From: Paracoccaceae bacterium
GTDB lineage: Bacteria; Pseudomonadota; Alphaproteobacteria; Rhodobacterales; Rhodobacteraceae
DNA: 42,353 nt
Assembly (NCBI GenBank): GCA_018223125.1
Contig: JAAEZA010000033.1
Coordinates: 1 to 42,353 of the forward strand
Direction of reading: 5' to 3'
Positions 35,224 to 42,353 of this stretch are shown here, piece after piece. The position numbers and the translations under genes are program-made. Position 1 is the first letter of the stretch, and every line of letters begins with the position of its first letter. The notes beneath the pieces were generated by a model. It saw only the letters and a list, made by a program, of their open reading frames with translations. It did no database searches and was not told the DNA's origin.

Positions 35224-35612
35224 CTGAACTAAAACGTGTTTTACACGTCGAGGACGACGAGGATATTCAGGAAATCACAAAGATGGCCCTGGAGGTTGTC
35301 GGAGGGATGGAGCTTGATCAATACCTCGAAGGCAGCGACGCCCTTGAAAATATTCGCCGGTTCAATCCGGACCTGATCCTTCTCGATCAGATGATGCCGA
35401 ATATGACGGGCGATGAAGTTCTGGCGCACATCCGCAAGATACCGGAGTTCGCAAACACCCCTGCCGTATTCATGACAGCGCAATCCTCCGAAGCCTCTAG
35501 CCGGTTGCTGGAAACGACAGATGCTTTGGAAATCATCTCAAAGCCGTTCAACCCGATGACGCTGGCCACGCAGCTTAGCGAAATCTACAAATCGGCAAGT
35601 CAGAACGCTTAA
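35220..35612 (+). CDS. Single-domain response regulator
   Basis: A 130-residue stand-alone receiver (CheY-like). The acidic pocket is EDDED (11-15), the phospho-acceptor is Asp56 in LILLDQMMP, and the switch residues are in FMTAQ and ISKPF. There is no output domain, so it probably relays phosphate to, or acts on, another protein. It is divergently transcribed from the CHASE kinase-like gene across 199 bases, suggesting a shared pathway with the two kinases. Confidence 0.93.
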   Translation: MTELKRVLHVEDDEDIQEITKMALEVVGGMELDQYLEGSDALENIRRFNPDLILLDQMMPNMTGDEVLAHIRKIPEFANTPAVFMTAQSSEASSRLLETTDALEIISKPFNPMTLATQLSEIYKSASQNA

Positions 35613-35655
35613 CGCAGTTACCGGCCTGCCAGAACATCTATCGCAAAAACAATAA

Positions 35656-35697
35656 GCCCGGAACTGCTGCACGAGTGTGACTGCGCGCGTTCCGGGC
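35656..35697 (+). terminator. Hairpin after the response regulator gene
   Basis: GCCCGGAAC and GTTCCGGGC pair perfectly over 9 bp with a 24-base loop, 43 bases after the response-regulator stop. A T tract is absent. It lies between convergent genes and may serve both. Confidence 0.55.
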
Positions 35698-35752
35698 GTA
35701 ACATAATCGTCTATGGCGTCAGGGCTAACCTGAAATCTTCGCCATTGTCATT

Positions 35753-35971
35753 TCAGGCGTTGAAACCTGCCAACACATCTTTGATGGCGCTTTGCAATTC
35801 CGGGTCTGGGGTCATTCCCTCATCCCGGCCGTCAAACCGGCGTGTAGCAGGGGTCGGCGCGCCGAAATCGGATTCAGTTTTCTGACGGTCGTGCCAGATT
35901 TGCGGACGCAGTTTATCGGCCAGCACGAAACGGCGATTAGAGGGTATGGCGCTTGGTTTGATAGGTTTCAT
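35753..35971 (-). CDS. Hypothetical 72-residue protein
   Basis: Starting at ATG 35971, the 72 residues are basic at the N-terminus (MKPIKPSAIPSNRRFVLADK) and end with an acidic helical segment (PELQSAIKDVLAGFNA). Codon use looks coding, and the frame is convergent with the response regulator. No domain or membrane segment is recognised. The frame is open to 36046, but the added residues look non-coding. Confidence 0.5.
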   Translation of the reverse strand: MKPIKPSAIPSNRRFVLADKLRPQIWHDRQKTESDFGAPTPATRRFDGRDEGMTPDPELQSAIKDVLAGFNA

Positions 35972-36548
35972 CTTTTTACTCTCACACTCTTTTAAGCGAC
36001 GGTCCGAAAGGAACCAGAGAACCGTCTGTCTGTACAATCCCGCCAAAGAAGCGGTGACTTGAAATTACCAAAAATTCGGTTTCCGGTGAACAAATTTCTT
36101 TCACATTTCATTTGCGCGCAGCCCAATTGCGGCAATTTTGGACAAAAATTGGGAAATTAGATGGCTGGAACCCGACAAACGGAAACCCTGTAGCACTAAA
36201 TTCTTTTCTCGTTAAACTCTGCAAGCACCTATCCGAAAGGCTGCATGTTATATCAAAAGTATATTTTTAAATCAAAAGGATAGCAGATATTAAAACCTCA
36301 ACCTTCTCTTTAATCCTCATTCTTGAAAGACCCCTTATGCTCATGTCCGGCTTTAACATGAGGGAAGCTCCTCTCTGATTATTCACCCCTTGGAAACACT
36401 GCGTTTCATCCGCCCAACGCGCCCCATTTGGGCCTCAATTCGGGCCGGAGACGCCCTTTTCCGGCAGGGTTTTATGGCAATTTCCCCGACGTCGCCTCCC
36501 GATTCTCTCCCCGTTTGGCAAGGAATGTGACGGTAATGTGGCAACACT
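35972..36548. other. AT-rich intergenic stretch
   Basis: No gene is supported over these 577 bases. The segment 36050-36330 is clearly richer in A and T than the rest of the window and includes a repeated ATCAAAAG near 36250-36285. A CTCATG/CATGAG dyad lies at 36340-36362. It may hold the promoter of the 72-residue gene and the 3' end of the cyclase transcript. Confidence 0.4.
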
Positions 36549-37571
36549 TTACAGAATATGTACCATCCCGCGCCCGCGACCCTTGGAGGTGTAAAGCGCC
36601 TGATCGGCAGTCGCCAGAATTTCTTCGGCTGTCCGGCGGGAACCGGCAGGAACAACAGTTGCGCCAATGCTCGCCCCGACGCGGCAGGTTACGCCTTCAA
36701 AGCGGACAGGTTGGTTCAGGTCGTCTATCACCCTCCCTGCAATCGATCGAACTGTTTCCACAGTTTCGCACTCGGTCATGATGATCACAAATTCATCCCC
36801 CCCCAGCCGTGCGACAAGATCGGTCGCCCGCATACGCTTTCGCAACTTTTCCGCCGTAGCCTGAAGCACCATATCCCCTGCCGCGTGGCCATACGTGTCA
36901 TTCACAGCTTTAAAATGGTCCAAATCGATTTGCATCAGTACAAACCCCTTGCCTTGCTTGCGACGGAGCAGGCGCGTCATGTGGCTTTCCAGTGCACGGC
37001 GGTTCGCAAGACCTGTCAGGGCATCTGTAGAGGCTTCTTCTTCTGCGAGAACACGTGCCCCCTGCAATTTCTGACTTTGGGCTTTATGCTGCTGGTAGAC
37101 GAATGACTGCACTTCCATCATGTAAATCATATCCAGGGTTGGATCGGCTGGCGAAAAATCCTTGCTCGTCAGGTTGCAGCGACTGACGATATCAAGCACG
37201 CCAGCCCCGAGCGAAAGATCTATCAGCAGCGCACCCTGCCCCAGACCGACAGCAACCGCTTTCAGTTTTGCGCGATCAAGATCGGGAACCGAAAGCGTCA
37301 GCCGTTCCCTTTCCGCATCCAGAAGTCCAGCCACATCGCAAATTCCAGCTGGACGACGGACTTTGAACAGGTCGAAAACGTCAGCGCCAATCACCTGCCT
37401 GTTCGAAAAAAGTTTCAGAAGGCTTGGTCCCGCGTGCTGGACCGTCCCGTTCGGATCTGAAACCATATGAAACGGCAGGACCGCATCAAAAACGGACTGA
37501 AGGCCTGAATAACTCTGCAGGCCGCTGGATGCCGTTGTTCTTAAGGGCTGCATTAAGGGCGCCAAACTCAT
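36549..37571 (-). CDS. Diguanylate cyclase with an HNOBA-like N-terminal domain
   Basis: A 340-residue GGDEF protein making c-di-GMP. The active site RLGGDEFVIIM is intact, and a product-inhibition I-site RxxD (RATD) lies exactly five residues before GGDEF. DHFKAVNDTYGHAAGD and ANRRAL are also standard. The N-terminal 170 residues resemble the H-NOX-associated PAS-like domain (AVLPFHMVSDPNGTVQHAG, FDLFKVRRP), joined by a helical linker. It overlaps the upstream H-NOX gene by 4 bases (ATGA), so NO sensed by H-NOX likely controls this cyclase. No transmembrane segment is present. Confidence 0.93.
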   Translation of the reverse strand: MSLAPLMQPLRTTASSGLQSYSGLQSVFDAVLPFHMVSDPNGTVQHAGPSLLKLFSNRQVIGADVFDLFKVRRPAGICDVAGLLDAERERLTLSVPDLDRAKLKAVAVGLGQGALLIDLSLGAGVLDIVSRCNLTSKDFSPADPTLDMIYMMEVQSFVYQQHKAQSQKLQGARVLAEEEASTDALTGLANRRALESHMTRLLRRKQGKGFVLMQIDLDHFKAVNDTYGHAAGDMVLQATAEKLRKRMRATDLVARLGGDEFVIIMTECETVETVRSIAGRVIDDLNQPVRFEGVTCRVGASIGATVVPAGSRRTAEEILATADQALYTSKGRGRGMVHIL

Positions 37572-38161
37572 AAGCCTATTGCAGTCGGGTCGTGGACCGC
37601 ATCGGGCACCGGCAGTTGCATCACCGATATTTCAAACCGGTCACGATCCCATTCGTTCAAGGTTTCCGCTACGTGATCGATCAGAATCAACGCACCGTAA
37701 TCGTCTGCCATCCCCCGCAGCAGCCCCAGAAAGACGGCCCCGAACCCCTGTTTTTCAAACCGGTAATGAAGTGTGAACCGGCCGTCGCTATGGCTTTCCA
37801 GTTCGAACCGCGGCACATCCAGATCCGGCAAGGCAATTTTCGCGCGGTCGTGTACTTCTTCAAGGGATTGCAGGAATTCGACGTAACTCTCCCCCCCAAG
37901 TCGCAACAGTTTGCGCACCGGTTCCAGCCGTTCCTCTGACACAACAAATGTGCCAAAATCTTCGAGCAGATCCGCACGTTCGCGCCCAAGCACACGGGTC
38001 AGAGCATTAACAAGTCTTTCCGTGAGTGCATCGTCATAGTTAAGCATCGTTTCGAAACCAACCCCCGAAAGCCCCGCCACAGAACAGGTTTCTTCCCAGA
38101 TATCCGGTCCGAAAATTTCGCAAACATAAACCTGCAAGCCGCAGTTGATTGTGCCATGCAT
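37568..38161 (-). CDS. H-NOX heme nitric-oxide sensor protein
   Basis: A 197-residue soluble H-NOX domain protein. The N-terminus MHGTINCGLQVYVCEIFG, the proximal heme ligand His104 (LEEVHDRAKIALPDLDVPRF) and the fold-conserved Pro117 are present. The heme-propionate motif YxSxR is altered: Y133-R-F135-E-K137, so Ser is Phe and Arg is Lys. Ferrous H-NOX proteins bind NO and regulate partner kinases or cyclases. The 4-base overlap with the diguanylate cyclase gene makes that the partner. The changed motif raises the question of how heme is anchored. Confidence 0.9.
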   Translation of the reverse strand: MHGTINCGLQVYVCEIFGPDIWEETCSVAGLSGVGFETMLNYDDALTERLVNALTRVLGRERADLLEDFGTFVVSEERLEPVRKLLRLGGESYVEFLQSLEEVHDRAKIALPDLDVPRFELESHSDGRFTLHYRFEKQGFGAVFLGLLRGMADDYGALILIDHVAETLNEWDRDRFEISVMQLPVPDAVHDPTAIGL

Positions 38162-38269
38162 TGGTACACCCGCTTTCCTGAGCTACGACAATGCAAGGGA
38201 GACTCTTAACGTTTCCTTTCGATCTTGCGGGGCATGGCGGGTTTTATAAGTTGCATTTTAAGTATCCCG

Positions 38270-39874
38270 CTAGAAATCAGTCGGCGCCCCGCCTTCTTCT
38301 TTTCTACGGGCAACAAAAGCGGCCAGTTCGGCCCTGATGGCATCATCCAATGGCGGCGGTGTGTACTCTGCCAGAATATCCTTGTAGATCCGGTGCGCCC
38401 GCGCGGCCGTCCACTCCTCCCCTGCAAGCGACCACGCCTCGTAATTGCGCCAGTCGCTGGCAATCGGACTGTAAAACGCGGTTTCATAACGTTCCTGCGT
38501 GTGCTGCACACCGAAATAATGGCCTTGTGGCCCGACTTCTGCGATTGCATCCAGTGCGATTTCCTCGGGGCCGGTATCTGTAATGACCGGCTCCATATAC
38601 CGCTGTATCATCTGGAGCACTTCGCAATCCATGATGAACTTCTCGGGGCTGGCAATCAGCCCGCCCTCCAGCCAGCCTGCTGCGTGATAGACAAAATTGG
38701 AACCGGATTGCACCGCCGCCCAGAGACTGTTGGACGTTTCCCACATCGCCTGCCCGTCCGGTACATTCGCCGTACACACCCCGCTGGAGCGGATCGGCAG
38801 GCCGTAAAACCGCCCCATCTGGCCTGTCATCTGGGTGGCCCGCATATATTCCGGTGTACCAAAGGCAGGCGCGCCCGATTTCATATCCACATTAGAGGTA
38901 AACGTCCCGATGGCCACAGGTGTACCGGGATTGATGATCTGCAACAGAACAATCGCCGCCAGACCTTCGGCAATGCTGAGCGCAACCGCACCGGACATGG
39001 TTACAGGGGCCATTGCGCCCGCCAGCGTAAAAGGTGTCACCACGACAGGCTGGCCGCGCCGCGCCATACGCATCGCCCCGTCAAGCATCGGAAAATCATG
39101 CACCAGCGGGGAAACCGAATTGATGTTCGTATACATCCGGGGTGCCGCATCAAATTCCCCTTGGCTCAACCCGCCTGCAATACGGACCATCTCCATCACG
39201 TCTTCCACCCGCTCCCTGCCAAGGGAATAGGCATGCACCACTTTATCCGTCAGCAGCAGCTTTTCCTGAAGGCAATCAAGATGCCGCACAGAGGCGTGAA
39301 TATCCACCGGCTCTACCGGATAGCCGCCAGCAACGTGAATACAGTTGAAATAGCCGGTAAGCTTCATCAGGTTGCGAAAGCTTTGAAAATCACCGGTTTT
39401 CTTGCCGGTTTCCAGATCCCAGTAATTGGGCGGCGAGGAGACATTCACAAAGGTCAGACAATCGCCGCCGATTTCCACCTTCCGCTCCGGATTGCGCGGG
39501 GTGATTGTAAAGGACGCCGGTGCCTGCGCCACCTGCGCCATCACGAAATCCTCGTCCATATAGACGGTTTGCCCCTCCACCCTGCACCCTGCCCGCGCCA
39601 GAATGTCGAGCGCTTCGGGATTGAGCATCTTTATCCCGATACGCGACAGGATATGCATGGCCCCGTTGTGGATTGCTTCCACACCCGCCGCATCCAGTGG
39701 CTCTGTAGGGCGGTCGCGGTTGCGCACGATCCGCCAGGGCATCTGTTCTATGGCACGCGTGGACGTCCTGCGCGTGTTCCCCGCGCGTCCTCCGCTTCTG
39801 ATCCTTGCAGCCAAGACGGTCTCCAGTGCTGATAGGCCCGGTAGAGGGTTTGTCCGTTCACACTGGCAGCGCAC
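38270..39874 (-). CDS. MttB-family (trimethylamine methyltransferase-like) protein, non-pyrrolysine
   Basis: A 534-residue TIM-barrel methyltransferase of the MttB superfamily (COG5598). Typical segments are GGRAGNTRR, EQMPWRIVRNRDRPTEPLD, AIHNGAMHILSRIGI, VNVSSPPNYWDLETG and EGGLIASPEKFIMDCE. No in-frame TAG is present, so this is one of the pyrrolysine-free members, which demethylate quaternary amines such as glycine betaine or related compounds and pass methyl groups to a corrinoid protein. That partner is not in the window. It is divergent from a GlxA-type regulator. The start at 39874 retains the conserved GGRAGNTRR region. Confidence 0.9.
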   Translation of the reverse strand: MRCQCERTNPLPGLSALETVLAARIRSGGRAGNTRRTSTRAIEQMPWRIVRNRDRPTEPLDAAGVEAIHNGAMHILSRIGIKMLNPEALDILARAGCRVEGQTVYMDEDFVMAQVAQAPASFTITPRNPERKVEIGGDCLTFVNVSSPPNYWDLETGKKTGDFQSFRNLMKLTGYFNCIHVAGGYPVEPVDIHASVRHLDCLQEKLLLTDKVVHAYSLGRERVEDVMEMVRIAGGLSQGEFDAAPRMYTNINSVSPLVHDFPMLDGAMRMARRGQPVVVTPFTLAGAMAPVTMSGAVALSIAEGLAAIVLLQIINPGTPVAIGTFTSNVDMKSGAPAFGTPEYMRATQMTGQMGRFYGLPIRSSGVCTANVPDGQAMWETSNSLWAAVQSGSNFVYHAAGWLEGGLIASPEKFIMDCEVLQMIQRYMEPVITDTGPEEIALDAIAEVGPQGHYFGVQHTQERYETAFYSPIASDWRNYEAWSLAGEEWTAARAHRIYKDILAEYTPPPLDDAIRAELAAFVARRKEEGGAPTDF

Positions 39875-39911
39875 TGTCGTTTTCTGCGGCAGATTTACGA
39901 CATTTGCTGTC

Positions 39912-39942
39912 GATTCCGGCGAGACTTCTGCCGGAATCCGGC
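39912..39942. promoter_or_regulatory. Nested inverted repeats in the mttB-like / regulator divergent region
   Basis: GATTCCGGC-N9-GCCGGAATC (39912-39938) is a perfect 9-bp dyad. It runs into a third element so that GCCGGA-A-TCCGGC (39930-39942) forms another perfect dyad. It is in the 100-base interval between the divergent genes, ideally placed as the operator of the AraC-type regulator. Confidence 0.6.
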
Positions 39943-39974
39943 GTTAGCTGGGAAAAATACCCTAGAGCCTGCCC

Positions 39975-40970
39975 ATGCCCGATACCCAACACGCCCGAAA
40001 CGATCAAATCCGCATCGGCCTTCTGTTGATTGACCAGTTTTCCTCGCTCTGCATCACAGCAATGACAGGGCCCTTCCGTTCGGCCAACCGCGAATTGGGG
40101 CAGGAAACCTATGTTTGGGATTTCGTATCGCTTGACGATGCGCCTGTAGCGGCCTCTGACGGGTTAAGCGTGACGCCAACCCTGTCCATCAGGAACGCAG
40201 TGCGGTTCGATTACTTCTTTGTGTGCGCTGGAATGGAAGCAGATCCCCCCCAGCGGGCGACACTGAACACGGCCTTACAACGGTTTTCCCGCCAGTCCGA
40301 CGTTTTCGGCGCCCTGTGTATCGGCAGTTTCATGCTGGCCCGCGCCGGATTTCTGGACGGCTACCAGTTCACCCTCCACTGGGAGAACCAGCCGGCCTTT
40401 AACGAGGAGTTTCCCGAGCTCGTCGTATCGCCAAATCTCTACGTGATGGATCGGGACCGCTGGACAGGTTCGGGCGGGTTGTCTTCTATGGACATCGCCT
40501 TGCATATCATCGCCAGCCACAGCGGAACCGGTGTGGCAAATGCCGTAGGGAACCAGTACCAGATAGACCGGATCAGGAGTGCCTCTGTCGGGCAGCGCCC
40601 CTATTCCCTGCACCAGTACGACACACTGCCAAAACCGATGCAGCAGGCCATCGCAGCCATGATCGCCAATATGGAAACACCCCTTTCCATTCCTCTCATT
40701 GCCAATGCGGCAGGCAAGACCGTGCGTTCGCTGGAACGGTTGTTTGCCCGCTATCTCGACACTTCACCTGCGCGGTATTATCGCAAACTGCGTCTGGAGA
40801 AGGTCCGCCAGTTGCTCTGGCATACGAACCTTTCGATCCTTGAAATCGCACTGATGACGGGCTTTCCCAGCCCCTCCCATCTGTCGCGGCTGTATCAGGC
40901 TGAATTCGGTCTGAAACCTTCAGCGGATCGTAAAGGGCGGATGGTTCTTGAAACGCCCCACACCGGCTGA
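39975..40970 (+). CDS. GlxA-family transcriptional regulator (DJ-1/PfpI plus AraC HTH)
   Basis: A 331-residue regulator with an N-terminal class I glutamine amidotransferase-like domain (IGLLLIDQFSSLCITAMTGPF and FGALCIGSFMLARAG) and a C-terminal AraC helix-turn-helix (NAAGKTVRSLERLFARYLD and ILEIALMTGFPSPSHLSRLY). Relatives include GbdR and CdhR, which control betaine and carnitine catabolism. Divergence from an MttB-like methyltransferase gene suggests it activates that gene in response to a quaternary amine. Confidence 0.92.
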   Translation: MPDTQHARNDQIRIGLLLIDQFSSLCITAMTGPFRSANRELGQETYVWDFVSLDDAPVAASDGLSVTPTLSIRNAVRFDYFFVCAGMEADPPQRATLNTALQRFSRQSDVFGALCIGSFMLARAGFLDGYQFTLHWENQPAFNEEFPELVVSPNLYVMDRDRWTGSGGLSSMDIALHIIASHSGTGVANAVGNQYQIDRIRSASVGQRPYSLHQYDTLPKPMQQAIAAMIANMETPLSIPLIANAAGKTVRSLERLFARYLDTSPARYYRKLRLEKVRQLLWHTNLSILEIALMTGFPSPSHLSRLYQAEFGLKPSADRKGRMVLETPHTG

Positions 40971-40973
40971 GCG

Positions 40974-41663
40974 TTACCCCAAGACCGCCGCGATGCCCGA
41001 GATGTCTGGCAGAACCACATCCGCCAGATGGGCAATATCATCGCTTCCAGCCGGACCGGTCAACACACCAATGGTCAGGGCAACACTGGCCGCGCGTCCG
41101 GCCCCGAGATCATGAGTGGAGTCCCCCACCATCGCCACCTGTTCCATCGACAACCCCGTCGCCGCCCCGAAAGCCAACAGGGGACCGGCGGCAGGTTTCA
41201 CACCGTGGCCACTGTCAAATCCGGCAACAAAGTCAAACAGTTCCGCAATCCCTTCCTGCTGCAACTGCATATAGGCGCCCTCTTCGTAATCGTTGGTCAC
41301 AAGCCCGAGCTTGATGCCCTGAGCCCGCAGTCCGCTGAACAAAGCCTTGAGGTCGCAGACGGGCACAGAAGGCAAACTGCCCAGATGTTTGACAGCCACT
41401 GCATCCACGTCTTGCGGGCTGAAATCCGGCAGCAGACCGGCCCAGACAGCGTTGATCTCTCCGGCCGACGCGTTAACGATCAGGCTGCCGGGCAGAAAGC
41501 TGTTGTCCCGCAGGTCAAACCCCACCGCATCGGCCAGTTCTTTCTTTTTGACCGGATCACCGGCAGACAGGTCTTCCAGAACGTTGTCACACCAGATCGT
41601 CCAGGTCGCGCCATAGTGAAACAGCGTGCCGTCCTTGTCAAAAACCAGTCCCTTGATCGTCAT
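40974..41663 (-). CDS. HAD-family hydrolase (phosphoglycolate phosphatase-like)
   Basis: A 229-residue HAD phosphatase. Motif I is VFDKDGTLF (nucleophile Asp), motif II is LVTNDY, and motif III/IV is MVGDSTHDLGAGRAAS. The cap domain is helical. Start at 41663 (MTIKGLVFDKDGT) is chosen because upstream residues are not typical. The substrate is unknown; similarity to Gph alone does not define it. It converges with the regulator gene, leaving a 3-base gap. Confidence 0.87.
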   Translation of the reverse strand: MTIKGLVFDKDGTLFHYGATWTIWCDNVLEDLSAGDPVKKKELADAVGFDLRDNSFLPGSLIVNASAGEINAVWAGLLPDFSPQDVDAVAVKHLGSLPSVPVCDLKALFSGLRAQGIKLGLVTNDYEEGAYMQLQQEGIAELFDFVAGFDSGHGVKPAAGPLLAFGAATGLSMEQVAMVGDSTHDLGAGRAASVALTIGVLTGPAGSDDIAHLADVVLPDISGIAAVLG

Positions 41664-41763
41664 AACCTGTTGTCCGTGTTGTCCGTTCTTCCCCGTCAGC
41701 CCTAAAGGCTCTTTGCCCGGCATTCCAGCCACGAAATGTTTCGGATTGACTCACGTTGAAATT

Positions 41764-41782
41764 TGATTAACAACGTTAATCA
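41764..41782. promoter_or_regulatory. Operator-like inverted repeat overlapping the marR start codon
   Basis: TGATTAAC-AAC-GTTAATCA is a perfect 8-bp dyad whose last base is the A of the marR ATG at 41782. The sequence type suits MarR-family dimers, and its position predicts autorepression. No usual ribosome binding site is visible before the ATG. Confidence 0.6.
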
Positions 41783-42231
41783 TGTCAAAGCCATTCGATC
41801 TCCACGATGGTCTCGGGTATCGCCTGACCATCGCCGCCCGCAGCAACAACGCGTCTTTTGATGCCGACCTCTCCCAAATCGGGCTTACCCGCCAGATGTG
41901 GTGCGTATTGATTGCGGTCGGGGAACAGGGCATCACAACACCTTCCGGAATTGCAGATTATATCGGGATCATTCGGCCTGCGACCTCTCGCACGTTGAAA
42001 CAGATGGAAAAAAACGGGCTGTTGCGCCGCGTCTCCGGCACCACAGACAAACGTACCACCACCGTTGAACTGACGGCGGAAGGAAAACACAGCCTCGCCC
42101 TTTCCTTGCCGTTTGCGCAAAAACAACGGGACCACGTTGAAAAATGCCTTTCTTCAGAAGAACAGGCCACGCTGACCGAATTGCTTCAAAAACTGACCGC
42201 TTCCGCAGCGTCCACCGCTTCAGGGGTTTAA
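41782..42231 (+). CDS. MarR-family transcriptional regulator
   Basis: A 149-residue winged-helix regulator. The recognition region is SGIADYIGIIRPATSRTLKQ and the wing is VSGTTDKRTTTVELTAEGK. Its start lies inside a near-perfect palindrome, suggesting autoregulation. The next gene starts 3 bases after its stop, so the two are cotranscribed and the regulator probably controls it together with itself. MarR proteins typically respond to aromatic or other small ligands. Confidence 0.92.
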   Translation: MSKPFDLHDGLGYRLTIAARSNNASFDADLSQIGLTRQMWCVLIAVGEQGITTPSGIADYIGIIRPATSRTLKQMEKNGLLRRVSGTTDKRTTTVELTAEGKHSLALSLPFAQKQRDHVEKCLSSEEQATLTELLQKLTASAASTASGV

Positions 42232-42234
42232 TCC

Positions 42235-42353
42235 ATGACCAAGTTTTTCTCTTACAAAGACCGCCCCGTTCACCTGGGCCCCTACCCGCTGGAGCGGTTG
42301 CGCCGCCGCCCCGACCTGCCTGAACTGAACCGGCTCGAACCGACACCACAGGT
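42235..42353 (+). CDS. Partial gene (first 39 codons), possibly a catabolic reductive dehalogenase
   Basis: Starts at ATG 42235 and runs off the window. The N-terminus MTKFFSYKDRPVHLGPYPLE is distinctive. It reminds me of the N-termini of respiration-independent, NADPH-dependent reductive dehalogenases of marine Alphaproteobacteria, but this is from memory and the visible part contains no Fe-S or cobalamin motif. The close MarR neighbour would fit regulation by an aromatic substrate. The identity is unsure. Confidence 0.4.
   Translation, partial: MTKFFSYKDRPVHLGPYPLERLRRRPDLPELNRLEPTPQ

Noticed and set aside
36383-36667. Small minus-strand gene beyond the end of the cyclase
   Set aside because: The 94-codon frame overlaps the GGDEF coding end in another phase and has no conserved character or ribosome binding site.
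38225-39832. Very long open frame antisense to the mttB-like gene
   Set aside because: Its product is rich in His, Arg, Cys and Pro with no domain, while the opposite strand encodes a clear family member. It is a GC-codon shadow.
38270-39874. Pyrrolysine-containing trimethylamine methyltransferase
   Set aside because: The frame has no internal TAG, and the sequence fits the non-pyrrolysine MttB branch.

Overview
This window looks like a chromosomal segment of a marine alphaproteobacterium of the Rhodobacterales (Roseobacter group). The evidence is the moderately high GC content, an ethylmalonyl-CoA pathway pair (crotonyl-CoA carboxylase/reductase and ethylmalonyl-CoA mutase), an adjacent luxR-luxI quorum-sensing pair, kpsC/kpsS-type capsule genes, an H-NOX/diguanylate cyclase pair, and a tRNA-His that lacks G-1 and has A73, which is characteristic of many Alphaproteobacteria. 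No rRNA, integrase, insertion sequence or CRISPR array was seen.

Layout. (1) 1-9.7 kb: nrdR, a tandemly duplicated and truncated ribD, full ribD, then on the opposite strand three capsule export/initiation genes (kpsC, a Wza/KpsD-like lipoprotein, kpsS), then ribE-ribB-ribH-nusB. The capsule trio sits inverted within what would otherwise be one riboflavin block. (2) 9.7-19.9 kb: an MFS transporter, a degenerate tRNA-like element, lldD, a cluster of three palindromes in a long intergenic space, rplY-pth-serine hydrolase, nfu-tsaB-rimI, an SDR gene broken by a single in-frame stop, and an SLC13-type permease. (3) 20-23.3 kb, minus strand: a short ORF, luxR, luxI and a RecD-like helicase. (4) 23.5-29.6 kb: ccr, Mn-pyrophosphatase and a PlsB-like acyltransferase on the minus strand, and ethylmalonyl-CoA mutase on the plus strand. 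(5) 29.7-31 kb: a DUF1989 protein, a short conserved-looking protein and tRNA-His. (6) 31.1-38.2 kb: a signalling block with two membrane histidine kinases (the second, a CHASE-domain protein, lacks a recognisable G2 box), a single-domain response regulator with a duplicated start region, a diguanylate cyclase and an H-NOX nitric-oxide sensor. (7) 38.3-42.35 kb: an MttB-family methyltransferase divergent from a GlxA/AraC-type regulator, a HAD phosphatase, a MarR regulator whose start codon lies in a near-perfect operator-like inverted repeat, and the first 39 codons of a gene that may be a catabolic reductive dehalogenase (weak call).

The most unusual items are the diverged 453-bp tandem duplication that yields a deaminase-only RibD under apparent purifying selection, the H-NOX protein with an altered YxSxR motif coupled to a diguanylate cyclase, the CHASE kinase with a degenerate catalytic domain beside a lone receiver protein, the 59-bp tRNA-like element without an anticodon arm, and the triple palindrome upstream of rplY. 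I see no single complete novel system; these are separate leads.
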